Assembly: GCF_001043115.1 (NCBI RefSeq)
Contig: NZ_LFME01000019.1
Location: forward strand, 30,429 to 94,428
Reading direction: 5' to 3'
Length of the DNA stretch: 64,000 nucleotides
Source of the DNA: Xanthomonas sp. NCPPB 1128
GTDB lineage: Bacteria > Pseudomonadota > Gammaproteobacteria > Xanthomonadales > Xanthomonadaceae
The translations under genes and the position numbers were made by a program. The notes beneath the pieces are model-generated. The model saw nothing but the letters and a program-made list of their open reading frames with translations. It was not told the DNA's origin and ran no database searches. The first letter of the stretch is position 1, and the number at the start of each line of letters is the position of its first letter. Positions 46,363 through 54,759 of the stretch are shown here, in pieces.

Positions 46363-47142
46363 TCACCCCATCGCGTGCACCTGTGGCAGCGGCATCGCCT
46401 GCAGCTGCGCCTCACCCACAGCGCCGCCGACCAGGATCACCCCCGGTGCGCCGGGCGCGAGCGTCCCGGCGTCGGTGGCCAGGCACGCCAGCGTCGTCAG
46501 CAACTGCACCTGCTGCGGCAGGCTCGCCGATTGCACCACCGCCGCTGGCGTATCAGCCGGCAGATGCCGCAACAGGCTGGCGGCCAGCGTCGCCACGCGT
46601 CCCATGCCCATGTAGATCGCCAGCGTGGTGCGGGTGGCGCACAGCGCCGCCCAGTCCGGTTCGCCGTGATCGCGGGTGTGGGCGGTGACGAAGGTGATGC
46701 CGTGGCAGTGCGTACGATGGGTCAGCGACATGCCTAGCCCGGCTGCGGCGGCAACGCCGGCGCTGACGCCATTGACGATGCGCACCGTCACTCCGGCCGC
46801 GCGCAGGAAGGCGATCTCCTCGCCGGCTCGGCCGAACAGCAAGGCTTCCCCCCCCTTCGCCCGCACCACGCGCACGCCCTGCAACGCGTAGCGGCGCATC
46901 AGCCGGCAGATGAAATCCTGCGGGGTGGAGCGGCAACCGCCGCGCTTGCCGACACGGATCACCCTGGCCTGCGGCGCGAACTGCACGATCTCCGGATTGA
47001 CCAGATCGTCGAGCAGCAGCACCTGCGCGGCGGCCAACGCCTTCACCGCCTTCAGCGTCAACAGTTCCAGATCGCCAGGACCGGCCGACACCAACACCAC
47101 CTCGCCGGCGCGGGGCGCGGCGGACACGCTGAGCTGCGTCAT
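46363..47142 (-). CDS. cobA: Uroporphyrinogen-III C-methyltransferase (SUMT)
   Basis: Methylates uroporphyrinogen III to precorrin-2, the first committed step to siroheme. It is 259 residues. Motifs are VSAGPGDLELLTLKA, LLLDDLVNPEI, VGKRGG, KGGEALLFGRAGEE (usual form KGGDPFIFGRGGEE), VNGVSAGVAAAAGLG, LTHRTHCHGITFVTAH and a late PGVILVGGAVGE. It is the last gene of the nitrate operon, where it can supply siroheme for NirB. The start at 47142 excludes a long upstream extension that is a nasA shadow. Confidence 0.9.
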   Translation of the reverse strand: MTQLSVSAAPRAGEVVLVSAGPGDLELLTLKAVKALAAAQVLLLDDLVNPEIVQFAPQARVIRVGKRGGCRSTPQDFICRLMRRYALQGVRVVRAKGGEALLFGRAGEEIAFLRAAGVTVRIVNGVSAGVAAAAGLGMSLTHRTHCHGITFVTAHTRDHGEPDWAALCATRTTLAIYMGMGRVATLAASLLRHLPADTPAAVVQSASLPQQVQLLTTLACLATDAGTLAPGAPGVILVGGAVGEAQLQAMPLPQVHAMG

Positions 47143-47441
47143 TGCATTTTCCCCATCGAAGAAGAACCCACCCCACGACACCACGCCCGCACAGTGCCGC
47201 GCCGAGTGCCGTCGGCACTGCATGGACGCCACACACCGATCGCGACATTCGCGGCATCCGCACGCGGGCGGCCATCGCCCCGGCTTCCAACCGCGGCGCA
47301 CACCACGCACACGCTCCAAACGCGCTGCCACTGCCAAGGCAACGGTGCCTCTGCACGCACGCCACGGCCTGCGTGGCGAAGGCGGCCAGCAGCACCTGCA
47401 GGCCGCACACCGACCGCAGGCTCCGGCACACCGCAGCTCAT
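47139..47441 (-). CDS. Small ORF bridging nasA and cobA
   Basis: A 100-codon frame whose ATG overlaps the nasA stop (ATGA at 47438-47441) and whose stop overlaps the cobA start (ATGA at 47139-47142). The product would be Gly/Arg/Val/Cys-rich (MSCGVPEPAVGV...) with no recognised domain. As with the treZ-malQ ORF, it would keep ribosomes moving between two genes separated by 295 bp. Chance cannot be excluded in DNA this GC-rich. Confidence 0.35.
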   Translation of the reverse strand: MSCGVPEPAVGVRPAGAAGRLRHAGRGVRAEAPLPWQWQRVWSVCVVCAAVGSRGDGRPRADAANVAIGVWRPCSADGTRRGTVRAWCRGVGSSSMGKMQ

Positions 47442-50239
47442 GCCACCACCTCCGCCGCGCACAGTCGCTGTACCTGCGGCATGCACGAGCCGCAGACGCT
47501 GCCGCAGCCCAGGCGTTCGCGCACCTGCGCCGGCGTGGCGCCACGCGCCGCCTCGGCGCGAATGGCCGCGGTACGCACCTGCATGCACTGGCAGACCACC
47601 GGGTCGCGTGGTGCGGCGCCGGCCTGGGCGAACACCGCCAGGCGCGGCCTGTCCCAGGCGGTGCCGGCAAGCGCACGCTCCAGCAAGGCCTCACCACCCG
47701 GATCGGGCTGCGCGCCGGCCAGCAGCAGGCCGTCCAGATGGCTGACGCCGGCCTCGCCGCGCCATGCCACGCGCTTGAGCACACCGTGCCGCGCATCGCG
47801 GTATTCCAGGGTGTCGGGACCACTGGCGAAGGCAAGCGCCGCGGCCAGGGCCTCCAGTTGCGCCGCGTCGGGCGCCTGCTCGGCCGCGGCGCGCAACACC
47901 AGCCATGCCGGTGCATCGGCGCTCGTCCCAGCGTCCTGCCGCGCCTCGGGCTGCAGGCTCAACGCCGCGTAGCCGAACGTGCGCAACCACGGTTGCGCCG
48001 CCGCCTGCAGTGCCAGCGCGTCGCCGCGCCGCGCCAGCAGCAGATGCCAAGCGAACTCGGCCTTCTCCACGCGCACCGCGGCGTGCTTGAGTTCGGGCTG
48101 CTGCGAGCGCGCGTCCACTGCCGCGGTACTGAGTTCGTTGATGCCGCCGCTGGCAAGGTACTGACCGTTCCAGTGCATCGCCGCGAACACGTCGCCCGAG
48201 CGCATCTCCTCGCACAGTTGCAACGGCAACACCAACGCACCGCGCTTGCTGGCGATGCGCAGCAACTCGCCCTCGCGCAGGCCGCGCCGCGCTGCATCCT
48301 GCGGATGCATGCGCAAGCCCGGCTGCGGGCTGTGCGCGAATAGCGCCGGCACCCGCCCACTGCGCGACATGCCGTGCCACTGGTCGCGCAGGCGCCCGCT
48401 CAGCAGGCGCAGCGGGAACCGTGCCGAGGTCGGCTCGGCGACCGCGCGGTAGGCCACGGGATGGAAGCGCGCACGGCCATCGGTGGTGGCGAACACGCCG
48501 TCGGCATAGCGCCGCGCCTGGCCGTGCGCGGCGCCGGCTGGCAGCGGCCACTGCTGCGGCCCCTGGGTGTCCAGCCGTGCGTAGTCCAGGCCGCTGATGT
48601 CCAGGTCGCGGCCGATGGTCAGCGCGCGATGCTCGGCGAACACGTCGGCAGGCTCGGCGAAGCCAAAGCGGGTCGCCGCACCCGGCGCGCCCAGCCGCGG
48701 CTCCAGCCGCCGCGCCACCTCGTTGGCGATCCACCAGTCCGGTCGCGCCGCACCCGGCGCCGGCACTGCCTGGCGCACGCGCGAGATGCGCCGCTCGGAG
48801 TTGGTCACCGTGCCCGCCTTCTCGCCCCAGCTCGTCGCCGGCAGCAGCACGTCGGCGAACGGCACCGTGTCGGTGTGGACGAAGGCTTCCTGCACGATGA
48901 CCAGTTCGGCCTGGCGCAGCGCCTCACGCACCTGAGCGATGTCCGGCATCGAGTGCACGGGATTGGTGCAGGCGATCCACACCGCCTTGACCTGGCCGCG
49001 GCGCAGCGCGTCGAACAGCGCCACTGCCGGCAGCCCGGGCTGCGCCGACAGACGATCCGGCGGCAAGTCCCACAGGCGTTCCAACTCGGCACGGTCGCCG
49101 GCGTCGGCGATCTCGCGATGCGCGGCCAGCATCGTCGCCATGCCGCCAACCTCGCGCCCGCCCATCGCGTTCGGCTGCCCGGTCAGCGAGAACGGGCCGG
49201 CGCCGGGCTTGCCAATCTGCGCGGTGGCCAGGTGCAGATGGATCAGCGCCAGGTTCTTGTCGGTGCCGTGCGCGGACTGGTTCAAGCCCATGCAGTACAG
49301 CGACAGCGCCGGCAGGTCGCGTGCGAACCACTCCGCCGCCTGCACCAGGTCGGCGACCGGCACGCCGCACAACTCCGCGGCCATGGTCGGGGTGTAGTCG
49401 CGCAGCGCCTGCCGCAGCTCGGCGAAACCAGCCGTGTGCGCGGCGATGAACGCACGGTCGATGCGGTCTTCCCAGATCAGGTGATGCAGCATGCCGTTGA
49501 ACAGCGCCACGTCGGTGCCGGGCTGGATCGCCAGATGCAGGTCGGCCAGCGCCGCGGTGTCGGTGCGGCGCGGATCGACCACGATCCAGCGCACCTGCGG
49601 ATCGCGCGCCCGCGCCTCCTCCAGCCGCCGGAACAGCACCGGATGCGCGTAGGCCATGTTGCTGCCGGCCAACAGCACGGTCCTGGCCAGTTCCAGGTCC
49701 TCGTAGCAGGTGGGCGGGCCGTCCGCGCCCAGCGCCAGCTTGTAGCCGCTGACCGCGCTGGACATGCACAGCCGCGAGTTGGTGTCGATGTTGTTGGTGC
49801 CGATCAGGCCCTTGGCCAACTTGTTGAAGACGTAGTAGTCCTCGGTCAGCAACTGCCCGGACAGGTAGAACGCCACCGCGTCCGGGCCATGCCGCTCGAC
49901 GATGCCGGCCAGGCGCTCGGCCACACTGTCCAGCGCCACCGCCCAGTCCACCGCGCGCCGCGGCGCGTCGCGGTGCGGGCGCAGCTCCGGCTGCAGCGCG
50001 CGGCCGTGCAGGCTGTGGGCGGTCTGCGGCAGGGTCCGGCCCTTGCTGCACAGGCGGCCATGGTTGGCCGGATGCGCAGGGTCGCCCTCGATGCCGACGA
50101 TGCGCGCACTGCCGTCGGCGGCGTGCTCGCTCTCGATCAGCACGCCGCAGCCCACCCCGCAGTAGCAGCAGGTGGAGCGGGTCACGCGCCGCTGCACGGC
50201 GGCGGGCACGCTCGTCATCGCCACGGACGCGCCGTCCAT
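47438..50239 (-). CDS. nasA: Assimilatory nitrate reductase, catalytic subunit
   Basis: Cytoplasmic molybdenum bis-MGD enzyme that reduces nitrate to nitrite. It is 933 residues. The N-terminal 4Fe-4S site is C24-x2-C27-x3-C31 with C64 (GRLCSKG). Moco-binding segments include YLSGQLLTEDYY, NTDTNSRLCMSSAV-like NIDTNSRLCMSSAV, GSNMAYAHPV and GLNQSAHGTDKN. The C-terminus has a molydopterin dinucleotide-binding domain (GRLRDQWHGMSRSG) and then a BFD-like 2Fe-2S domain (CQCMQVR, GCGSVCGSCMPQVQRLC) typical of NasA-type enzymes. Its start overlaps the nirD stop by one base. Confidence 0.94.
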   Translation of the reverse strand: MDGASVAMTSVPAAVQRRVTRSTCCYCGVGCGVLIESEHAADGSARIVGIEGDPAHPANHGRLCSKGRTLPQTAHSLHGRALQPELRPHRDAPRRAVDWAVALDSVAERLAGIVERHGPDAVAFYLSGQLLTEDYYVFNKLAKGLIGTNNIDTNSRLCMSSAVSGYKLALGADGPPTCYEDLELARTVLLAGSNMAYAHPVLFRRLEEARARDPQVRWIVVDPRRTDTAALADLHLAIQPGTDVALFNGMLHHLIWEDRIDRAFIAAHTAGFAELRQALRDYTPTMAAELCGVPVADLVQAAEWFARDLPALSLYCMGLNQSAHGTDKNLALIHLHLATAQIGKPGAGPFSLTGQPNAMGGREVGGMATMLAAHREIADAGDRAELERLWDLPPDRLSAQPGLPAVALFDALRRGQVKAVWIACTNPVHSMPDIAQVREALRQAELVIVQEAFVHTDTVPFADVLLPATSWGEKAGTVTNSERRISRVRQAVPAPGAARPDWWIANEVARRLEPRLGAPGAATRFGFAEPADVFAEHRALTIGRDLDISGLDYARLDTQGPQQWPLPAGAAHGQARRYADGVFATTDGRARFHPVAYRAVAEPTSARFPLRLLSGRLRDQWHGMSRSGRVPALFAHSPQPGLRMHPQDAARRGLREGELLRIASKRGALVLPLQLCEEMRSGDVFAAMHWNGQYLASGGINELSTAAVDARSQQPELKHAAVRVEKAEFAWHLLLARRGDALALQAAAQPWLRTFGYAALSLQPEARQDAGTSADAPAWLVLRAAAEQAPDAAQLEALAAALAFASGPDTLEYRDARHGVLKRVAWRGEAGVSHLDGLLLAGAQPDPGGEALLERALAGTAWDRPRLAVFAQAGAAPRDPVVCQCMQVRTAAIRAEAARGATPAQVRERLGCGSVCGSCMPQVQRLCAAEVVA

Positions 50240-50619
50240 CAGCCGGCGTCCTGCAACGACAGCCAGACCTCGCCGTCCTGCACCCGCACCGGGAAGCGCC
50301 GTGCGCAGCCCACATCCGGTGCGCAGGCCTGGCCGCTGGCCAGATCGATCTGCCAGGCATGCAGCGGGCAGGTGACGCTGTCGCCGGCCACCAGCCCCTG
50401 CGACAGCGGCCCGCCCTTGTGCGGGCAACGGTCGACCAGGGCGAACACGCGTTCGCCCTCGCTGCGGAACAGCGCGATCGGCTCCACGCCCGGCAGGTGC
50501 AGCACGCGCGCGCCCAGCATCGGGATCTCGTCAAGCCGGCAGATGCGCAGCCACTGGTGTACGTCGTCGCTGCGATCGGTCGCAGTGGTGGAGGGAATCG
50601 GATCGGACACGGTCGCCAT
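50239..50619 (-). CDS. nirD: Nitrite reductase small subunit NirD
   Basis: Rieske-type small subunit of NADH-dependent assimilatory nitrite reductase. It is 126 residues, with both halves of a Rieske cluster site, CPHKGG and CPLHAWQIDLASG, so a 2Fe-2S centre should form. It lies 3 bp after nirB and overlaps nasA by one base, showing tight coupling of nitrite and nitrate reductase synthesis. Confidence 0.95.
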   Translation of the reverse strand: MATVSDPIPSTTATDRSDDVHQWLRICRLDEIPMLGARVLHLPGVEPIALFRSEGERVFALVDRCPHKGGPLSQGLVAGDSVTCPLHAWQIDLASGQACAPDVGCARRFPVRVQDGEVWLSLQDAG

Positions 50620-50622
50620 CGC

Positions 50623-53076
50623 TCAGTCCTCCACCAGCGCCAGCGGCGGCGCCACCCGCAGCGGCTGGTACTCGCGCTGCTTGGCCCCGGCGATACGCTC
50701 GGCCCAGGGATCGGGCAGGCCCTCCAACGCGTACAGCAGGCGCTCGTACAGTGCGCGGCGGTTGTCCGCGTCCTCCACCACGCGCTGGCGGATGTAGTCC
50801 ATACCCACGCGTTCGATGTAGTGCACGGTGCGGTCCAGGTAGTACGCCTCTTCGCGGTACAACTGCAGGAAGGCGCCGGTGTATTCCTTGACCTCCTCGG
50901 CGCTGCGCACCTTGACCAGGAACTTGGCGACCTCGGTCTTCATGCCGCCGTTGCCGCCGATGTGCAGCTCCCAGCCGGACTCCACCGCGATGATGCCCAC
51001 GTCCTTGATCCCCGACTCGGCGCAGTTGCGCGGGCAGCCGGACACCGCCAGCTTCACCTTGTGCGGGCTCCACATGTTGGCCAGCATCGTCTCCAGGTCG
51101 ATGCCCATCTGCGTGCTGTTCTGCGTGCCGAAGCGGCAGAACTCGCTGCCCACGCAGGTCTTCACCGTGCGGATCGACTTGCCGTAGGCATGGCCCGAGT
51201 TCATCCCGAGGTCCTTCCACACGTCGACCAGGTCTTCTTTCTTCACCCCCAGCAGATCGATGCGCTGGCCGCCGGTGACCTTGACCATCGGCACCGCGTA
51301 CTTGTCGGCCACGTCGGCGATGCGGCGCAGCTCCGACGCATTGGTGACCCCGCCCTTCATCTGCGGAATCACCGAGAAGGTGCCGTCCTTCTGGATGTTG
51401 GCGTGGGCGCGCTCGTTGATGAAGCGCGACTGCGGATCGTCCACCGCCTCGCGCGGCCAGGTGGACAGCAGGTAGTAATTGATCGCCGGGCGGCAGGTGG
51501 CGCAGCCGTTGGGGCTGCGCCACTGCAACTGCGTGTAGACCGCGGCGTGGGTGAGCAGCCTGCCCTCGCGGATCGCCTTGCGCACCTCGCCGTGGCTCAG
51601 ATCGGTGCAGCCGCATACCGCCTTGGTCTTGGGCGTCTGCTGGAAGTTGGAGCCCAGGCAGTTCATCAGAATCTGTTCCACCAGGCCGGTGCACGAGCCG
51701 CAGGAACTGGCGGCCTTGGTGTGCTTCTTGACCTCGTCCACGGTGAACAGGCCTTGCGCGTTGATCGCCTTGACGATGGTGCCCTTGCACACGCCGTTGC
51801 AGCCGCACACCTCGTCGCTGTCGCGCATCGCACTGGCGCGGTCCTGGCCGGCGGTACCGGCATCGCCCAGCGCGCTTTCGCCGAACATCAGCCGCTCGCG
51901 GCGCTCGCCGATCGGGCTGGCGTCCTTGAGCAACTGGAAGTACCAGGCGCCGTCGGCGGTGTCGCCGTACAGGCAGGCGCCGACCAGCCGGTCGTCCTTC
52001 AGCACCAGCTTCTTGTAGACCCCGCCGGCCGGATCGGACAGCACGATCTCCTCGCTGCCTTCGCCCCCCATGAAATCGCCGGCGGAGAACAGGTCGATGC
52101 CGGTGACCTTGAGCTTGGTCGAGGCCACCGAGCCGCGGTAGATGCCGATGCCGTAGCCGGCCAGGTGGTTGGCGCAGATCTTGGCCTGCTCGAACAGCGG
52201 CGCGACCAGGCCGTAGGCGATGCCGCGATGGCTCGCGCATTCGCCCACCGCGTACACCCGCGGGTCGAAGGTCTGCAGGGTGTCGTTGACCACGATGCCA
52301 CGCGTGCAATGGATACCGGCGGCCTGCGCCAGGGCGATGTTGGGGCGGATGCCCGCGGCCATCACCACCAGGTCGGCCGGCACCTCGCTGCCGTCGGAGA
52401 AGCGCACCGCGGTCACCTCGCCGGCGGCATTGCCGACCAGTTCGGTGGTGGAGGTATTGAGGCGGAAGTCGAGCCCGCGTTCGGCCAGCGACTGCTGCAG
52501 CATCGCCCCGGCCACCGGATCGAGCTGGCGCTCCAGCAGCCACCCGGCCAGGTGCACCACGGTCACCTGCATCCCGCGCTGCTTCAGCCCGTTGGCCGCC
52601 TCCAGCCCGAGCAGGCCGCCGCCGATCACCACCGCGTTGCCCTTGCGCGAGGCGGTGTCGATCATCGTCTGGGTGTCGTGCATGTCGCGGTAGCCGATCA
52701 CCCCCTTGAGGTCCTTGCCGGGCACCGGCAACACGATCGGCAGCGAACCGGTGGCCAATAGCAATCGGTCATAAGGCGCCTCGGTGCCGTCGGCAGCGAT
52801 GACCGTGCGCCTGACCCGGTCGATGCGCACCACCTCCTTGTTCAAGTGCAGGCGGATGCCGTACTCGGCGTACCAGGACAGCGGATTGAGCACGATCTCG
52901 TCGAAGTCCTGCTCGCCGGCCAGCACCGGCGAGAGCAGGATGCGGTTGTAGTTCGGGTGCGGCTCGGCCCCGAACACGGTGATGTCGTACATGCCCGGCA
53001 TCAGCTTCAGCAGTTCTTCCACGGTGCGGATGCCGGCCATGCCATTGCCCACCACCACCAGTCTCGGCTTGTTCAT
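50623..53076 (-). CDS. nirB: Nitrite reductase large subunit NirB
   Basis: NAD(P)H-dependent enzyme reducing nitrite to ammonium with FAD, 4Fe-4S and siroheme. It is 817 residues: FAD/NAD domains (VVVGNGMAGIRTVEELL, GGGLLGLEAANGL), a BFD-like 2Fe-2S domain (CGCNGVCKGTIV, CGSCTGLV), a second Cys-rich segment (CGCTDLSHGEVRKAI), the sulfite/nitrite reductase half domain and the siroheme/4Fe-4S ligands TCVGSEFCRFG and SGCPRNCAESG. The start at 53076 (MNKPRLVVVG) is the family norm. narK ends 22 bp upstream. Confidence 0.96.
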   Translation of the reverse strand: MNKPRLVVVGNGMAGIRTVEELLKLMPGMYDITVFGAEPHPNYNRILLSPVLAGEQDFDEIVLNPLSWYAEYGIRLHLNKEVVRIDRVRRTVIAADGTEAPYDRLLLATGSLPIVLPVPGKDLKGVIGYRDMHDTQTMIDTASRKGNAVVIGGGLLGLEAANGLKQRGMQVTVVHLAGWLLERQLDPVAGAMLQQSLAERGLDFRLNTSTTELVGNAAGEVTAVRFSDGSEVPADLVVMAAGIRPNIALAQAAGIHCTRGIVVNDTLQTFDPRVYAVGECASHRGIAYGLVAPLFEQAKICANHLAGYGIGIYRGSVASTKLKVTGIDLFSAGDFMGGEGSEEIVLSDPAGGVYKKLVLKDDRLVGACLYGDTADGAWYFQLLKDASPIGERRERLMFGESALGDAGTAGQDRASAMRDSDEVCGCNGVCKGTIVKAINAQGLFTVDEVKKHTKAASSCGSCTGLVEQILMNCLGSNFQQTPKTKAVCGCTDLSHGEVRKAIREGRLLTHAAVYTQLQWRSPNGCATCRPAINYYLLSTWPREAVDDPQSRFINERAHANIQKDGTFSVIPQMKGGVTNASELRRIADVADKYAVPMVKVTGGQRIDLLGVKKEDLVDVWKDLGMNSGHAYGKSIRTVKTCVGSEFCRFGTQNSTQMGIDLETMLANMWSPHKVKLAVSGCPRNCAESGIKDVGIIAVESGWELHIGGNGGMKTEVAKFLVKVRSAEEVKEYTGAFLQLYREEAYYLDRTVHYIERVGMDYIRQRVVEDADNRRALYERLLYALEGLPDPWAERIAGAKQREYQPLRVAPPLALVED

Positions 53077-53098
53077 TGGCGTATCGCTCCCCTGGCGC

Positions 53099-54307
53099 TC
53101 AGACGCGTACCGCACCGGCCGCCGACCATTGCCGGCGCCAGTGCTGCTTGACCGTGGACAACAGACCCCAGCCCAGCAGCGCGCAGCCGGCGAACAGCCA
53201 CAGACCCGGCGCATAGCTGCCGGTGTGCTGCTTGACCACCCCCAGCCCCGCGGCGAGCAGGAAACCGCCGATGCCGCCGGCCATGCCGATCAGCCCGGTC
53301 ATCAGCCCGATGTCGCCGCCGAAGCGCTGCGGCACCAGCTGGAACACCGCGCCATTGCCGGTGCCCAGGCTCAGCAGGGTCAGCACGAACAGCGCCACCG
53401 TGGCCTCTGGTCCACCGACCCCGACCGCCGCCGCGACCACCAGCAACGCCACCAACAGATAGATCGCCAGCAGCGTGCGGGTGCCGCCGATGCGATCGGC
53501 GATCGCCCCACCCAGCGGCCGCATCACCGACCCGGCCAGCACGCACGCCGCAGTGGCCCAGCCGGCCAGCTTGGGCGAGAAGTCGAACTGGTCGTGGAAG
53601 TAGCCCGGCAGCGCACTGGCGAATCCGGCGAAACCACCGAAGGTGATCGCGTAGAACAGCATGAAGCGCCATGCATCGCGGTTGCCCACCAGGACCCGCG
53701 CGTAATCGCCCAGGCGCTTGCGTGTCACCGCCACCGGCGCGTCCTTGGCGCAGAGCGCGAACACCAGCAGCGTCAGCAACAAGGGAATGCAGGCCAGCCC
53801 GAACACCGCCTGGTAGCCGAACGCTGCCGCCAGCACCGGCGCAAACAGCGCCGCGAACACCGTGCCGGAATTGCCCGCCCCGGCAATGCCCATCGCCGTG
53901 CCCTGGTGCTGCGGCGGATACCAGCGCGAGGCCAACGGCAGCGCCACCGCGAACGACGCCCCGGCCACGCCCAGCATCAACCCCAGCAGCAGCACCTGGA
54001 CGAAGCTGTGCACGCCCACCTGCCACGCCACCGTCAGCGCCGCGATCACCAGCGCCTGCGCCAGCAGCCCCGCACGCTTGGCGCCGATCGCATCGGCCAG
54101 CATGCCCAGGAACAGCCGCAGCACCGCCCCGCACAGGATCGGTACCGCCACCATCAGCGCCCGCTGCTGCGTATCCAGCTCGAGTGCCGCGGCGATCTGC
54201 ACCTGCAGCGGGCCGAGCAGATACCACACCATGAAGCTCAGATCGAAATACAGGAATGCCGCCAACAACGTGGGCGTGTGCCCGGCTTGCCAGAACGATC
54301 GATTCAT
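53099..54307 (-). CDS. narK: NarK/NasA-type nitrate transporter
   Basis: Major facilitator of about 12 helices that imports nitrate. It is 402 residues. The nitrate-signature segments are GAGNSGTVFAALFAP (helix 5) and GMAGGIGGFLLAAGLG (helix 11), and a conserved helix-2 Arg lies in GAVLRLFLG. The start at 54307 (MNRSFWQAG) has GGAG nine bases upstream; the in-frame ATG at 54316 directly abuts that site and is less likely. It is the first gene of narK-nirB-nirD-nasA-cobA. Confidence 0.93.
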   Translation of the reverse strand: MNRSFWQAGHTPTLLAAFLYFDLSFMVWYLLGPLQVQIAAALELDTQQRALMVAVPILCGAVLRLFLGMLADAIGAKRAGLLAQALVIAALTVAWQVGVHSFVQVLLLGLMLGVAGASFAVALPLASRWYPPQHQGTAMGIAGAGNSGTVFAALFAPVLAAAFGYQAVFGLACIPLLLTLLVFALCAKDAPVAVTRKRLGDYARVLVGNRDAWRFMLFYAITFGGFAGFASALPGYFHDQFDFSPKLAGWATAACVLAGSVMRPLGGAIADRIGGTRTLLAIYLLVALLVVAAAVGVGGPEATVALFVLTLLSLGTGNGAVFQLVPQRFGGDIGLMTGLIGMAGGIGGFLLAAGLGVVKQHTGSYAPGLWLFAGCALLGWGLLSTVKQHWRRQWSAAGAVRV

Positions 54308-54378
54308 CCGCGCCATCTCCGGGAAACGTGGGGCCGCAGCGCTGCACACCATCCGCAGCGCGCGGAAAGTCGAGGGGA

Positions 54379-54424
54379 GGAAAACGAAAACGGCGCCGTC
54401 CGGTTCGCACCGGAAGACGCCGTT
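54379..54424 (-). terminator. Intrinsic terminator inside the narK leader
   Basis: In the narK direction, the arms at 54409-54424 and 54389-54404 form a 16-bp stem with one G-U pair and one mismatch around a GCGA loop, followed at once by TTTTCGTTTTCC (54388-54377). It lies between the paired hairpins (54436-54494) and the narK ribosome site, so transcripts should stop here unless antitermination occurs. Confidence 0.8.
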
Positions 54425-54435
54425 GTCGGGGCCGA

Positions 54436-54494
54436 CGGACCGCCGTTGGTCCGCCTGCCGATCAGATTGGTGCGGGCGCGCCGTTGCGTCCGCA
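54436..54494 (-). promoter_or_regulatory. Paired hexaloop hairpins, predicted ANTAR (NasT) antitermination target
   Basis: In the narK direction the first hairpin (54494-54471) has arms TGCGGACGC and GCGCCCGCA (one A-C mismatch), and the second (54453-54436) has arms CGGACC and GGTCCG. Both carry the same six-base loop, AACGGC, with A at position 1 and G at position 4, the hallmark of RNA bound by ANTAR regulators such as NasR and NasT. A 17-base linker separates them, and an intrinsic terminator follows. A NasT gene lies at 59475-60050. Confidence 0.82.
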
Positions 54495-54506
54495 GGTGGG
54501 GCTATC

Positions 54507-54521
54507 GCAAACGGCGTGCCA
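54507..54521 (-). promoter_or_regulatory. Sigma-54 promoter of the nitrate operon
   Basis: TGGCACGCCGTTTGC matches the sigma-54 (RpoN) consensus TGGCAC-N5-TTGC exactly, with correct GG-to-GC spacing. Transcription would start near 54495, immediately before the first leader hairpin, which supports the assignment. It lies about 190 bp before the narK start. Confidence 0.8.
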
Positions 54522-54628
54522 AGTGTTGGGCGACCTCATCCAACACAAAAATCATCGTTTATTCAGCCGCTTATGAAGTTCCACCACTGCAGGATATCGA
54601 TTCTGGCCAACGACACAGGCACCTGCTG

Positions 54629-54664
54629 GCACATATTGGTGCGAGATCGCACTACTGTTGTGCA
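54629..54664 (-). promoter_or_regulatory. Two NtrC-like enhancer dyads
   Basis: GCACTACTGTTGTGC at 54649-54663 fits the NtrC core GCAC-N7-GTGC, with the A that often follows. A second, weaker dyad GCACATATTGGTGC at 54629-54642 has a 6-base spacer. Their centres are about 20 bp apart (two helical turns) and about 140 and 160 bp upstream of the predicted sigma-54 start, a usual enhancer position. NtrC binding itself is inferred. Confidence 0.55.
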
Positions 54665-54759
54665 GCGCAGTATCGACGTGTCGAGCGCGAGATCCATGGG
54701 CGCTTGTACTTTCCGGCGATGCCATGGTGTTTCACATGCCGCACTCACAGGCGAGCCGG

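Noticed and set aside
46363..47916. 517-residue frame suggesting a long N-terminal extension of the SUMT
   Set aside because: The extension is out-of-frame nasA sequence, Trp/Arg/Cys-rich and featureless. SUMT motifs begin only after 47142.
54521..54547. Dyad GTGTTGG/CCAACAC upstream of the sigma-54 element as a leader hairpin
   Set aside because: It lies upstream of the predicted transcription start, so it would not be in the RNA. It might be a DNA site but matches nothing known to me.
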